NCBI GenBank assembly: GCA_900764695.1
Contig: CAAFOY010000079.1
Coordinates: 1-64,000, forward strand
From: Lachnospiraceae bacterium
Lineage (GTDB): Bacteria; Bacillota_A; Clostridia; Lachnospirales; Lachnospiraceae
Direction of reading: 5' to 3'
DNA length: 64,000 bases
Shown: piece after piece, positions 53,942 to 61,902 of the stretch
Position numbering within the stretch: the first letter of the stretch is position 1
How the letters are laid out: the number at the start of each line of letters is the position of its first letter
The notes under the pieces: generated by a model
The model's database searches: none
What the model was told of the DNA's origin: nothing
What the model saw: the letters and a program-made list of their open reading frames with translations, nothing else
Program-made: the position numbers and the translations under genes

Positions 53942-54007
53942 GGCTCTTAAAATTTATGAATAAACAGAACATATTATATTAAATTAAATATAACGGTAAA
54001 CAATATA

Positions 54008-54036
54008 TTGACACACAAAGTATTAGAGAATAATAT
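54008..54036 (+). promoter_or_regulatory. Sigma-A promoter of the small membrane protein gene
   Basis: TTGACA (54008-54013), 17-base spacer, TAATAT (54031-54036), 44 bases before the chosen start. Confidence 0.8.
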
Positions 54037-54079
54037 ATGTATATATCAAAGGGACAATACAATTTATAGGAGGAGCGAT

Positions 54080-54433
54080 ATGAAAAAGTATTTGGCGGGA
54101 ATTACAAGTGCAATTGCAACACTAGCATGTATCTTGGCAAACTATCTGGTGAGACTTGTTAATAAGGAAGTTTCAATGTCTTATAAGGCATGGGAAGGAA
54201 TAGGAAAAGAGATTATTATTTACATAGTCTTAGGATTGATTATTGGATATAATATTTATGTATTAAGCAAAAATATTAAGAATAATACAATCACAATAAT
54301 AGTTGCCGTAATTGTTAACATAGTAATTGCAGCTATTATGTTTTATTGGTGGGATCAGGTATGGACAATAGTTTTATTAGCGGGAAGTTATTTAACACTA
54401 TTATTAACAAAGATAATTGAAAAAGAAGCATAA
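54080..54433 (+). CDS. Small integral membrane protein
   Basis: This 117-residue protein has four predicted membrane helices (ITSAIATLACILANYLV, IIIYIVLGLIIGYNIYVL, ITIIVAVIVNIVIAAIMFYW, WTIVLLAGSYLTLLLT). ATG 54080 follows TAGGAGGAGCG; an in-frame extension to 54008 would overlap the promoter and is rejected. No family recognised. A terminator follows directly. Confidence 0.82.
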   Translation: MKKYLAGITSAIATLACILANYLVRLVNKEVSMSYKAWEGIGKEIIIYIVLGLIIGYNIYVLSKNIKNNTITIIVAVIVNIVIAAIMFYWWDQVWTIVLLAGSYLTLLLTKIIEKEA

Positions 54434-54439
54434 ATAATA

Positions 54440-54510
54440 AAAGCGATAGAGTTCTGATATGAATCCACAACACAAGTTGAGATAATATCATTAATTCTAT
54501 CGCTTTTATA
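54440..54510 (+). terminator. Terminator after the small membrane protein gene
   Basis: AAAAGCGATAGA and TCTATCGCTTTT pair around a ~45-base loop, then ATATTTA. Confidence 0.78.
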
Positions 54511-54536
54511 TTTAAAGGAAAGAGGAGGACACAGAG

Positions 54537-54722
54537 ATGAGAAAAAGAAGATGCAAATGGGGAATTTGTTTCACTGCTTTATTAGTATGTGTAATGAGTG
54601 CAAGTGTTTTTGCGGCAACAGCTAGTAGAACAACTGTATATGCAGATTCAGAAGATAAATCGATTCAACTGGAGTACAGATGCTATGATACAGAAAAAGA
54701 TAGAGGAATAATTATAGATTAA
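54537..54722 (+). CDS. Small secreted peptide
   Basis: This 61-residue protein has an N-terminal signal peptide (RRCKWGICFTALLVCVMSAS, likely cleaved after VFA) and a short mature part (ASRTTVYADSEDKSIQLEYR, then CYDTEKDRGIIID). A strong ribosome binding site (AGAGGAGGACACAG) and a terminator right behind the stop argue that it is a real gene. No maturation or export genes for a peptide are adjacent. It might also be the remnant of a longer exported protein. Confidence 0.7.
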   Translation: MRKRRCKWGICFTALLVCVMSASVFAATASRTTVYADSEDKSIQLEYRCYDTEKDRGIIID

Positions 54723-54726
54723 ATAT

Positions 54727-54778
54727 AGAAGAGGCAGTTGCGTCTGTGATTAAATCACTAAAGCAACTGCCTCTTCTT
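54727..54778. terminator. Bidirectional terminator between convergent genes
   Basis: AGAAGAGGCAGTTGC pairs with GCAACTGCCTCTTCT, a perfect 15-bp stem. The T tracts on both sides are short. Confidence 0.8.
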
Positions 54779-54824
54779 AGATAAGTATATTACTGCCGGA
54801 TTATTCCGGTAATATTATTCAATT

Positions 54825-55538
54825 TTATTTAAACTGGTGATTCTGTATCTGTAATCTGCATCCTGGTACATAACCACTGAAATATAAGTAACTGCTCATG
54901 TCGATGTTTTTATTATTATAAGAAACTGTATTGTCTCCATTTAAAACATCTTTAGCAGCTTTAATACAGTCAGAATTTAAACTTCCACTGTCGTATAATG
55001 ATAATGATCTGCTAAGAGAACCATTTCTTGCAGGAGTAAATTGACCACTCTGATAAACAACTCCACTAACTGTGTTAGGGAAGAGAGTAGATCTTACTCT
55101 GTTCATAACTACAATTCCTACAGCTTTCTTACCGGCATAAACCTGATTGCCTGATTCACTGTAAATAATTGAAGAAAGCATTCTTAAATCACTGTTATTA
55201 TAACGATTCTTAACTATTATATTAACTGTTCCGTAAGTTGAACCATTAACTTTACTTGTTATTGTAATTGTTGCCTTGCCGGCCTTTAAACCGGTAACAG
55301 TACCTTTCTTTGAAACCTTGGCAACTTTCTTGTTGCTTGATTTAAAAGAATAGTAATCAACATTATTACCATTGCTTTTTAAAAGTTTCTTTATCTTGTA
55401 TGTCTTATTTACCTTAACTGTCTTCGTAATACTTATCTGTGATTTGTTTGTTGAATTAATATCTGCGTTTACCATTGTAATGCTTGATGCAATAAGCATA
55501 AATGCTATCATTAGTAAACTATAAATCTTTAATTTCAC
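54825..55538 (-). CDS. Secreted Big2-SleB-type cell wall hydrolase, paralog 1
   Basis: This 237-residue exported protein starts at GTG (55536-55538), preceded on the minus strand by TTGGAGGTAGTT. It has a signal peptide (LKIYSLLMIAFMLIASS), a bacterial Ig-like Big2 domain (about 45-125, SSNKKVAKVSKKGTVTGLKA) and a C-terminal SleB/CwlJ-type Hydrolase_2 domain (IIYSESGNQVYAGKKAVGIV, NRVRSTLFPNTVSGVVYQ, GQFTPARNG). The Glu in YSE is the likely catalytic acid. It is closely related to the protein at 57424, on the far side of the MATE gene. Confidence 0.9.
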   Translation of the reverse strand: MKLKIYSLLMIAFMLIASSITMVNADINSTNKSQISITKTVKVNKTYKIKKLLKSNGNNVDYYSFKSSNKKVAKVSKKGTVTGLKAGKATITITSKVNGSTYGTVNIIVKNRYNNSDLRMLSSIIYSESGNQVYAGKKAVGIVVMNRVRSTLFPNTVSGVVYQSGQFTPARNGSLSRSLSLYDSGSLNSDCIKAAKDVLNGDNTVSYNNKNIDMSSYLYFSGYVPGCRLQIQNHQFK

Positions 55539-55598
55539 AACTACCTCCAAATGTTACGCTTATATTTTACAAATGTTACAAATTTGTTACGTTTATTA

Positions 55599-55627
55599 AT
55601 AATGCCTTAAAAAACAGTTTTTGTCAA
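55599..55627 (-). promoter_or_regulatory. Promoter of hydrolase paralog 1
   Basis: On the minus strand TTGACA (55627-55622), 17-base spacer, CATTAT (55604-55599). The leader below it repeats GTAACA motifs. The same promoter layout recurs at 58322-58350. Confidence 0.78.
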
Positions 55628-55651
55628 GGGTTTTCTTAAAGGAATAATATG

Positions 55652-55721
55652 ACAAACCGTAATAAATAATAAAAAATGAGAACAAAAACGAAAAAAATCG
55701 AATTAATTTGTTACGGTTTGT
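55652..55721. repeat. Long-spaced inverted repeat upstream of hydrolase 1
   Basis: ACAAACCGTAATAAA (55652-55666) and TTTGTTACGGTTTGT (55707-55721) pair along 15 bases with one G-U. It could be an RNA hairpin or two half-sites for a regulator. Confidence 0.65.
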
Positions 55722-55926
55722 AACATTTGAAAATGGAATATATAGTGAATGAAAAGAGTGGTTCATACAAGTACTTGATGAAAATGCAATATATCATATT
55801 TTAAGTTGCAATGACTCATAAAATTTATTTATAATAAGAAAAATTTTTTGGATATTGTAACATTTATGCTAATTGACAAATATAAAATTATATGTTACTT
55901 TTTTCAGAAGAAAAGTATATAAATTA

Positions 55927-56006
55927 ACTGCCACCGGGTAGTAGCGTATAACGCTGGAGTTCATATCGTTAGGTCTTTGAAGATATGAAGTTCCGGCGAT
56001 TTTTTT
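55927..56006 (+). promoter_or_regulatory. Attenuator-like structured leader of the MATE gene
   Basis: Three hairpins: ACTGCC / GGTAGT with loop ACCG (55927-55942), AGCGT / ACGCT with loop ATA (55943-55955), and a long stem CGCTGGA..TTCATATC / GATATGAA..TCCGGCG (55952-55998) followed by T7. The second and third share ACGCT and are mutually exclusive. A possible promoter (TTGACA 55873) lies 50 bases upstream. No known riboswitch class was recognised. Confidence 0.7.
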
Positions 56007-56103
56007 GTAATAAATAACAGAAGAAAATAGTGGACGGCAGAATTTGTGTAATAAAAGAATAATGAAATGCTAAACAATATTTTTAAAATAGAAAGAGGGA
56101 ATA

Positions 56104-57393
56104 ATGAACAGAAACTTAAAAGAATTTATTAAATATACAGTTTTTAATGTTTTAGGAATGATAGGGTTGTCATGCTATATATTAGCAGATACTTTCTTTA
56201 TATCATTTGGACTAGGTGCAAATGGACTTGCGGCTCTAAATTTGGCACTGCCGGTTTACAGCGTTATTAACGGAAGTGGGTTAATGCTTGGAATAGGTGG
56301 AGCTACTAAATATGCAATAATGAAAAATCAGGGAAATAAGAAGTATAATGAAAGTTTTATGAATACAGTGTTTATGGCAATCGTTATTGGAATAATATTT
56401 TTCTTAACAGGGATTATTTTTTCGGGAAATATAGCAACGCTGTTGGGGGCAAATAAACAGGTTTACCATATGACATCTATTTATTTAAAAGTTCTTCTCA
56501 TGTTTGGTCCGGCATTTGTATTAAATAATGTAATGAATGCATTTGTTAGAAATGATGGAAATCCCAAACTTTCTATGATAGCAATGTTAGTAGGTAGTTT
56601 TGGCAATATTATTTTAGATTATTTATTGGTAATTAAATTTAGCATGGGAATGTTTGGAGCTGTCCTTGCAACCGGATTTTCGCCGATTATGGGACTTATG
56701 GTGTTATCGGGACATATTGTTTCAGAGAATAGCAACATTAAATTTAAAGTAGCAAAAATAAGAGCGTCATTTATTAAATCAATCATAATGCTTGGAATTC
56801 CTTCGTTTGTTGCAGAAATGTCATCAGGCATAGTGATTTTTGTGTTTAATATAATTATATTAGGCTTACAGGGAAATGTAGGGGTGGCAGCATATGGTGT
56901 TATTGCAAATTTAGCCCTTGTAGTGATTTCAATTTACACAGGTGTAGCACAGGGAAGCCAACCTTTGTTTAGTGCGGCATATGGGAAAAATGACAAGAAG
57001 ATGCAGAAACAGTTATTTAAATATGCAATTACTGCTGTAACTTTGATTTCTATAGTAATATATGCAGTTATTTTGTTATTTGCAAATCCAATTACTTCTA
57101 TATTTAATGGCGAAGGAAATATGCAGCTTCAGGCTATAGCAGTTAAAGGAATGTATTTATACTTTACTTCAATTTTATTTATTGGAATGAATATTGTGAT
57201 GGCTACTTATTTTGCTGCAAGAGAAAAAGTAATTCCTTCATATATAATATCTTTTGGCAGAGGGTTTGTGGTTATAATTCCAATGGCGTTTATAATGAGT
57301 TTTCTATGGAAAATGACAGGTGTATGGCTGGCAATGACTGTAACTGAGGGAATAATTGCTGCTGTCGGAGTGGCACTAATAAAAAAAGCTTAG
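56104..57393 (+). CDS. MATE-family multidrug/metabolite exporter
   Basis: This 429-residue membrane protein has 12 hydrophobic segments in two halves. The N-terminal half starts FIKYTVFNVLGMIGLSCYIL, with ADTFFISFGLGANGLAALNL as the typical MATE opening. The C-terminal half has GVAAYGVIANLALVVISIYT and AQGSQPLFSAAYGK. It is likely driven by Na+ or H+; substrate unknown. AGAGGGAATA precedes the ATG. The gene ends inside a bidirectional terminator shared with the convergent hydrolase gene. Confidence 0.92.
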   Translation: MNRNLKEFIKYTVFNVLGMIGLSCYILADTFFISFGLGANGLAALNLALPVYSVINGSGLMLGIGGATKYAIMKNQGNKKYNESFMNTVFMAIVIGIIFFLTGIIFSGNIATLLGANKQVYHMTSIYLKVLLMFGPAFVLNNVMNAFVRNDGNPKLSMIAMLVGSFGNIILDYLLVIKFSMGMFGAVLATGFSPIMGLMVLSGHIVSENSNIKFKVAKIRASFIKSIIMLGIPSFVAEMSSGIVIFVFNIIILGLQGNVGVAAYGVIANLALVVISIYTGVAQGSQPLFSAAYGKNDKKMQKQLFKYAITAVTLISIVIYAVILLFANPITSIFNGEGNMQLQAIAVKGMYLYFTSILFIGMNIVMATYFAAREKVIPSYIISFGRGFVVIIPMAFIMSFLWKMTGVWLAMTVTEGIIAAVGVALIKKA

Positions 57394-57417
57394 ACCTTAA
57401 AGGCCTAAGCTTTTTTA
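57383..57417. terminator. Bidirectional terminator overlapping the MATE stop codon
   Basis: AAAAAAGCTTAG pairs with CTAAGCTTTTTT (CCTT / AGG inside), with T runs usable in both directions. Confidence 0.9.
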
Positions 57418-57423
57418 TATAAA

Positions 57424-58236
57424 TTATTTAAACATATGATGTGCAATTCTAAATTTACTTCTGTAAATATATCTGCTAAAGAATAATGTCTTTGTCATGT
57501 TGATAGTTGAGTTCTTGTAAACAACTGTCTTATTACCATTTAATGCTTCCTTAGCTGCTGCAATACAGTCAGGATCCATTCTTCCGCTATCATATAATGC
57601 TAAAGATCTGTTAAGTGAACCGTTTCTTGCAGGAGTGAACTGTCGTCTCTGATAAAGAACACCTTTAATTGTGTTAGGGAAGAGACTTGATTTCATTCTG
57701 TTAGCAACTACAATACCAACAGCTTTCTTTCCGGCATATGGTTCTCCACATGCTTCACTGTAAATGATAGATGACATATATCTTAACTGACTTGCTGTGT
57801 AACTGCTCTTAACATCAAGATTAACAGTGGCATATACTGAATCATCTGTGTCAGAAGTAACAGTAACAGTTGTTGAACCTGTCTTAAGACCGGTAACAGT
57901 ACCTGCCTTTGAAACCTTAACTACAGTTGAGTCATCAGCTGTAAAAGTCATATCTTTTACTGATTCAGAATCAAGATTTAATGATTTCTGTAATTTGATT
58001 TTCTTGTTAACTTTAACTGATTTATTAATATCTAATGTATTGTCTGTGTTATCTGTACTAGTTATATTGTTGTATGAATTTTCTGTTGATGTTTCTACTT
58101 CTGAAGCTGTTGATGTTTCAGTTGCTACTGTATTAGTATCAGGTATTGAAACTGAATCATCAGCGTGTACTGTTACAAGTCCTACTGCTGCAAACATAAA
58201 AGTAAAAACTAAAGAACTGTAAATTTTACGTTTCAA
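57424..58236 (-). CDS. Secreted Big2-SleB-type cell wall hydrolase, paralog 2
   Basis: This 270-residue exported protein starts at TTG (58234-58236) with TTGGAGGTTAGTT ahead on the minus strand. A signal peptide (KIYSSLVFTFMFAAVGLVTV) is followed by a Thr/Ser/Asn-rich linker longer than in paralog 1, a Big2 domain (VVKVSKAGTVTGLKTGSTTV) and a Hydrolase_2 domain (IIYSEACGEPYAGKKAVGIV, NRMKSSLFPNTIKGVLYQ, QFTPARNGSLNRSLALYDS). The catalytic-type Glu in YSE is conserved. It is a clear duplicate of the gene at 54825, together with its promoter. Confidence 0.9.
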   Translation of the reverse strand: MKRKIYSSLVFTFMFAAVGLVTVHADDSVSIPDTNTVATETSTASEVETSTENSYNNITSTDNTDNTLDINKSVKVNKKIKLQKSLNLDSESVKDMTFTADDSTVVKVSKAGTVTGLKTGSTTVTVTSDTDDSVYATVNLDVKSSYTASQLRYMSSIIYSEACGEPYAGKKAVGIVVANRMKSSLFPNTIKGVLYQRRQFTPARNGSLNRSLALYDSGRMDPDCIAAAKEALNGNKTVVYKNSTINMTKTLFFSRYIYRSKFRIAHHMFK

Positions 58237-58321
58237 AACTAACCTCCAATTATTATATAATTAATTACGAATAATTATTACGAAAAGTCGTAAATTTATT
58301 ACAAAAATATTACGCCTATTA

Positions 58322-58350
58322 ATAATGCCTTAAAATTCAAAAAATGTCAA
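58322..58350 (-). promoter_or_regulatory. Promoter of hydrolase paralog 2
   Basis: On the minus strand TTGACA (58350-58345), 17-base spacer, CATTAT (58327-58322), as in paralog 1. The leader repeats CGTAATA motifs. The rest of 58237-58624 is AT-rich with long T runs; no gene is seen there. Confidence 0.78.
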
Positions 58351-58624
58351 GAGTAGGACACAGTCTTTTAACATATTTAAGAATAGGATAAAGAAAGATA
58401 AATAAGTTGCAATGAATAGTTTGTTTTGTTAAAATTTAAAAAGGTTTTGCCGTATAAATGGGCATTCTGAGCAAAAATGGTTAAAAATTTTTTTTAACAA
58501 ATATATAGAATAAATAAAAAGAAAGTAAAAAATAAAAAAATTTACTAAAATATATAAAAATTTCGTTTTTTTGTGAAAATTATTGAAATTTGAAATAATT
58601 AGAATAATGAAAAGAGGCATTAAT

Positions 58625-60466
58625 TTGAATATATTATCAGTTGAAAATATAACACATTCATTTACGGAAAGAAAATTATTTGACAAAGCAAGCTTTTATC
58701 TTCATGAAGGAGACAAAGTAGGTGTTATTGGCATAAATGGGACAGGAAAATCTACATTATTAAAAATAATGGCAGGAATAGAAGAGCCGGATGAAGGAAA
58801 AGTAATTAAGGCATCGAATTTAATGATTCACTATTTGCCACAGAATCCTAAGTTTAATGATGAGGATACGGTCATAGAAAGTGTACAGAATATGGTACAT
58901 CATCATGCAAATGAAAATGAACTTATAGAAGCTAAAAGTATGATGACACGTTTAGGAATAACGGATTTTGAACAGAAAACAGGAGAATTGTCAGGAGGAC
59001 AGAGAAAAAGACTGGCTTTGGTTTCGGTGTTGCTTACACCATGTGATATTTTAATTTTAGATGAACCTACAAACCATTTAGATAGCACAATGGCTGAGTG
59101 GCTTGAAAATCAGCTTAAGGTATTTAAAGGCGCTCTTGTAATGGTAACTCATGACAGATATTTTTTAGATAGTGTAACAAATAGAATAATCGAACTTGAT
59201 AAAGGAAAGATTTACAGTTATCAGGAGAAATATTCAGGATATTTGCAACGTAAGGCAGAAAGAGAAGCGAGTGACAAAGCCAGCGAACGTAAACGCCAGA
59301 GTATTTTAAGAAAAGAAATTGAGTGGATGCAAAGAGGTGCAAGAGCAAGGTCTACGAAGCAGAAAGCTCATATTCAAAGATATGAAAATTTGAAAAATCA
59401 GCAGGGAATAGTAGAGGATGAAAAAATTGAACTTAGCAGTATAAAGTCCAGAATGGGAAGAACAACCATCGAAATTGAAAATATTTCTAAGGCTTACGGA
59501 GACAATGTGTTAATCAAAGATTTTACATACAATTTCCTGAAAGGTGACAGAGTCGGATTTGTAGGAAAGAATGGATGCGGAAAAACAACTTTGATGAAGA
59601 TTATTGATGGCCGAATTAAGCCTGACAGTGGAAATATTAATATTGGACAGACAATTAAGATGGGTTATTATACTCAGGAAATTGAAAATGACAAAGATGC
59701 GGGAATTGCTTATATGGATTCTGAAGACAGAGTTATTGATTACATTAAAAATACTGCTGAATTTGTCAGAACTGAAGAAGGGCTTGTTTCGGCATCAGTT
59801 ATGCTTGAAAGATTCTTGTTCCCATCATCACAACAGTACAGTAAGATTGGCAAATTATCGGGTGGTGAGAGAAGACGATTGAATCTTCTAAGGGTTCTAA
59901 TGGAAGCACCAAATGTTCTTATTTTAGATGAACCTACAAATGATTTAGATATAGAGACGATGACAATATTGGAAGACTATTTAGATAGTTTTGATGGAAT
60001 TGTAATTACTGTTTCTCATGACAGATATTTCCTCGACAGAGTTGTAAGAAGAATATTTTCTTTTGAAGGAAATGGTGTGATTCGTCAGTATGAAGGTGGT
60101 TACACAGATTACATTAATAAAAAGAAGGAAAATGAAACACCGGAAGAAAATATTTTTTCAAATTCAAAGTCAAAAAATTCTTCAGAAGATAAAAATGGTA
60201 AGTCAGACTATAAAAATAGAAATAAAAAATTGAAATTCTCTTACAATGAGCAGAGAGAATATGAAACCATAGAAGATGACATATCTAAATTAGAAGAAAA
60301 ACTTGAAAAATTAGATGATGAAATGAACAAAAATGCAACTAATTCTGTAAAACTAAAAGAATTGATAGATTCTAAAGAAGAAACAGAAACTCTTTTAATG
60401 GAAAAGATGAACAGATGGGAATATTTAGAAGATTTGGCTAAAAAAATAGAAGAGCAGGGAAGGTAA
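58625..60466 (+). CDS. ABC-F family ATPase, Uup-like
   Basis: This 613-residue cytosolic protein has two ABC domains and no membrane part. The first has GINGTGKSTLL, LSGGQRKRLAL and DEPTNHLD; the second GKNGCGKTTLM, LSGGERRRLNLL and DEPTNDLD. A P-site linker rich in Arg/Lys lies between (QRGARARSTKQKAHIQRYEN). A C-terminal coiled coil of the Uup type (about 540-613, ETIEDDISKLEEKLEKLDDE) ends it. It likely acts on ribosomes or DNA intermediates. TTG 58625 is chosen because AAAGAGG lies seven bases ahead and MNILSVENI is the family start; an in-frame TTG at 58583 lacks such a site. Confidence 0.92.
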   Translation: MNILSVENITHSFTERKLFDKASFYLHEGDKVGVIGINGTGKSTLLKIMAGIEEPDEGKVIKASNLMIHYLPQNPKFNDEDTVIESVQNMVHHHANENELIEAKSMMTRLGITDFEQKTGELSGGQRKRLALVSVLLTPCDILILDEPTNHLDSTMAEWLENQLKVFKGALVMVTHDRYFLDSVTNRIIELDKGKIYSYQEKYSGYLQRKAEREASDKASERKRQSILRKEIEWMQRGARARSTKQKAHIQRYENLKNQQGIVEDEKIELSSIKSRMGRTTIEIENISKAYGDNVLIKDFTYNFLKGDRVGFVGKNGCGKTTLMKIIDGRIKPDSGNINIGQTIKMGYYTQEIENDKDAGIAYMDSEDRVIDYIKNTAEFVRTEEGLVSASVMLERFLFPSSQQYSKIGKLSGGERRRLNLLRVLMEAPNVLILDEPTNDLDIETMTILEDYLDSFDGIVITVSHDRYFLDRVVRRIFSFEGNGVIRQYEGGYTDYINKKKENETPEENIFSNSKSKNSSEDKNGKSDYKNRNKKLKFSYNEQREYETIEDDISKLEEKLEKLDDEMNKNATNSVKLKELIDSKEETETLLMEKMNRWEYLEDLAKKIEEQGR

Positions 60467-60496
60467 ATATTTTTATAGAAATGATAACCATAAAAT

Positions 60497-60532
60497 AAAG
60501 GCAAGGGAAAATTTTTCCATTTGCCTTTTTTC
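60497..60532 (+). terminator. Terminator after the ABC-F gene
   Basis: AAAGGCAA pairs with TTGCCTTT, GGAAAA / TTTTCC inside, then TTTTCT. Confidence 0.88.
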
Positions 60533-60612
60533 TAATATAATAAAGTCTGTTAATGAACAGATTGTTCAGTTATTAAAAATGTCTGATAGAATATTTTCAT
60601 AATATTCCTTGT

Positions 60613-61044
60613 TTACTGATTATCAGATACTTTATCTAAACACTCTAAGAATTTCTCATGGTATTCAGTCATGTTGTTTTTTAATGAAACAGGTCTTCCG
60701 TTTTTACTTAAAAAGCAATGGCTTGTAATGCCTCGAGTTGTTACTTTGCCGGATTTTTTATCAACTATTTCATAATTTAATTTCATACGAATGCCATTGT
60801 ATTCGATAAGGCTAACCTTAATAAGCATTGTTTCGCCAAACTGAACCATACGCTTGTATTCACATTGAACACTAAGAACAGGTGACATAATACCATTCTC
60901 TTCTAATTCTTTATAAGGTATACCTAAGGAATCCATAAAAGCAATTCGGGCTTCTTCAAAATATCTTAAGTAATTTGAATGATGAACAACTCCCATCATA
61001 TCAGTTTCATAATAATTTGCTTTTCGCTCATATGTAAATGTCAT
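60613..61044 (-). CDS. Acyl-CoA thioesterase, hotdog fold (YbgC/4HBT type)
   Basis: This 143-residue single hotdog-fold protein contains the 4-hydroxybenzoyl-CoA thioesterase-type active-site block YYETDMMGVVHHSNYLRYFE with its catalytic Asp. It probably hydrolyses short or medium acyl-CoA; the exact substrate is unknown. AGAAGGGATTTTTAAT precedes the ATG on the minus strand. It is divergent from the XRE-cupin regulator gene. Confidence 0.93.
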   Translation of the reverse strand: MTFTYERKANYYETDMMGVVHHSNYLRYFEEARIAFMDSLGIPYKELEENGIMSPVLSVQCEYKRMVQFGETMLIKVSLIEYNGIRMKLNYEIVDKKSGKVTTRGITSHCFLSKNGRPVSLKNNMTEYHEKFLECLDKVSDNQ

Positions 61045-61142
61045 ATTAAAAATCCCTTCTATCTTATTTAAATCATTGTATCTTTAATTTTTATCAACAT
61101 TACTAGTATACATCATTTTACAAAAATGTGTTATCAAAAATA

Positions 61143-61171
61143 TTGACAATAAAAATGCGATTTTGTATAGT
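61143..61171 (+). promoter_or_regulatory. Sigma-A promoter of the regulator/pot region
   Basis: TTGACA (61143-61148), 17-base spacer, TATAGT (61166-61171). Confidence 0.85.
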
Positions 61172-61179
61172 GTATCTGG

Positions 61180-61196
61180 GTTTAGTTTTACTAAAC
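61180..61196 (+). promoter_or_regulatory. Palindromic operator candidate
   Basis: GTTTAGT-TTT-ACTAAAC is a perfect 7-3-7 palindrome lying at or just after the expected transcription start, well placed for autorepression by the XRE-cupin protein. Confidence 0.7.
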
Positions 61197-61231
61197 ATTA
61201 AGGTTAGTATTTGAAAATAAAGGAAAAAATA

Positions 61232-61765
61232 ATGGATATAGGATTTAAGATAAAAGAATTGAGAATGGAGAGGGGATTAACGCAGGAAGAACTGGCTGAC
61301 AGGGCAGAACTTTCTAAGGGGTTTATTTCTCAGGTTGAAAACAATCTTACATCTCCATCAATTGCAACATTGACAGATATTTTGCAGTGTCTGGGAACGG
61401 ATTTAAAAGATTTTTTTAATGATACGAAGGATGAGCAGATAGTCTTTTCGAAAGAGGATTATTTTGAAAAAAATGATAGTGAATTAAAGAATTACTTACA
61501 GTGGATAATCCCTAACGCCCAAAAGAATACGATGGAACCGATTCTTCTTACATTAGAACAGGGAGGTTCGACGTATCCGGACAATCCTCATGAGGGAGAA
61601 GAATTTGGATACGTATTAAAGGGAAGCGTGGAAATCCATATAGGTGGAAAGATTTATAAGGCAAAAAAAGGCGAGTCATTTTATTATGAAGCAAAATACA
61701 ACCATCATATAGAATCAAAAAAAGGTGCAACAATAATATGGGTAAGTTCACCACCGAGTTTCTAA
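61232..61765 (+). CDS. XRE-family regulator with C-terminal cupin domain
   Basis: This 177-residue regulator has a helix-turn-helix over residues 4-60 (IKELRMERGLTQEELADRAE, SKGFISQVENNLTSPS) and a cupin from ~100 (EGEEFGYVLKGSVEIHIGGK, KAKKGESFYYEAKYNHHIES). This is the PuuR/PotR-like layout often linked to polyamine genes; potABC follows 138 bases later. ATG 61232 follows AAAGGAAAAAATA; the TTG at 61211 would add seven residues without a ribosome binding site. It probably senses a polyamine or derivative and controls itself and the pot operon. Confidence 0.92.
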   Translation: MDIGFKIKELRMERGLTQEELADRAELSKGFISQVENNLTSPSIATLTDILQCLGTDLKDFFNDTKDEQIVFSKEDYFEKNDSELKNYLQWIIPNAQKNTMEPILLTLEQGGSTYPDNPHEGEEFGYVLKGSVEIHIGGKIYKAKKGESFYYEAKYNHHIESKKGATIIWVSSPPSF

Positions 61766-61902
61766 AAATATCGAAACAATAATGGTAAGTTTATCACTTG
61801 ATTTATAACGACGACTAAGAACTACCATAAATTTATAGGTGTGTTGATTAACGTATATAATTGTAAAAAATTGGAACTATTAAAAAGATTGGAGGATGTA
61901 CA

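Noticed and set aside
55927..56006. Guanidine-II, yybP-ykoY, fluoride or THF riboswitch before the MATE gene
   Set aside because: The loop is ACCG rather than ACGR, and none of the conserved core sequences of those classes is present.
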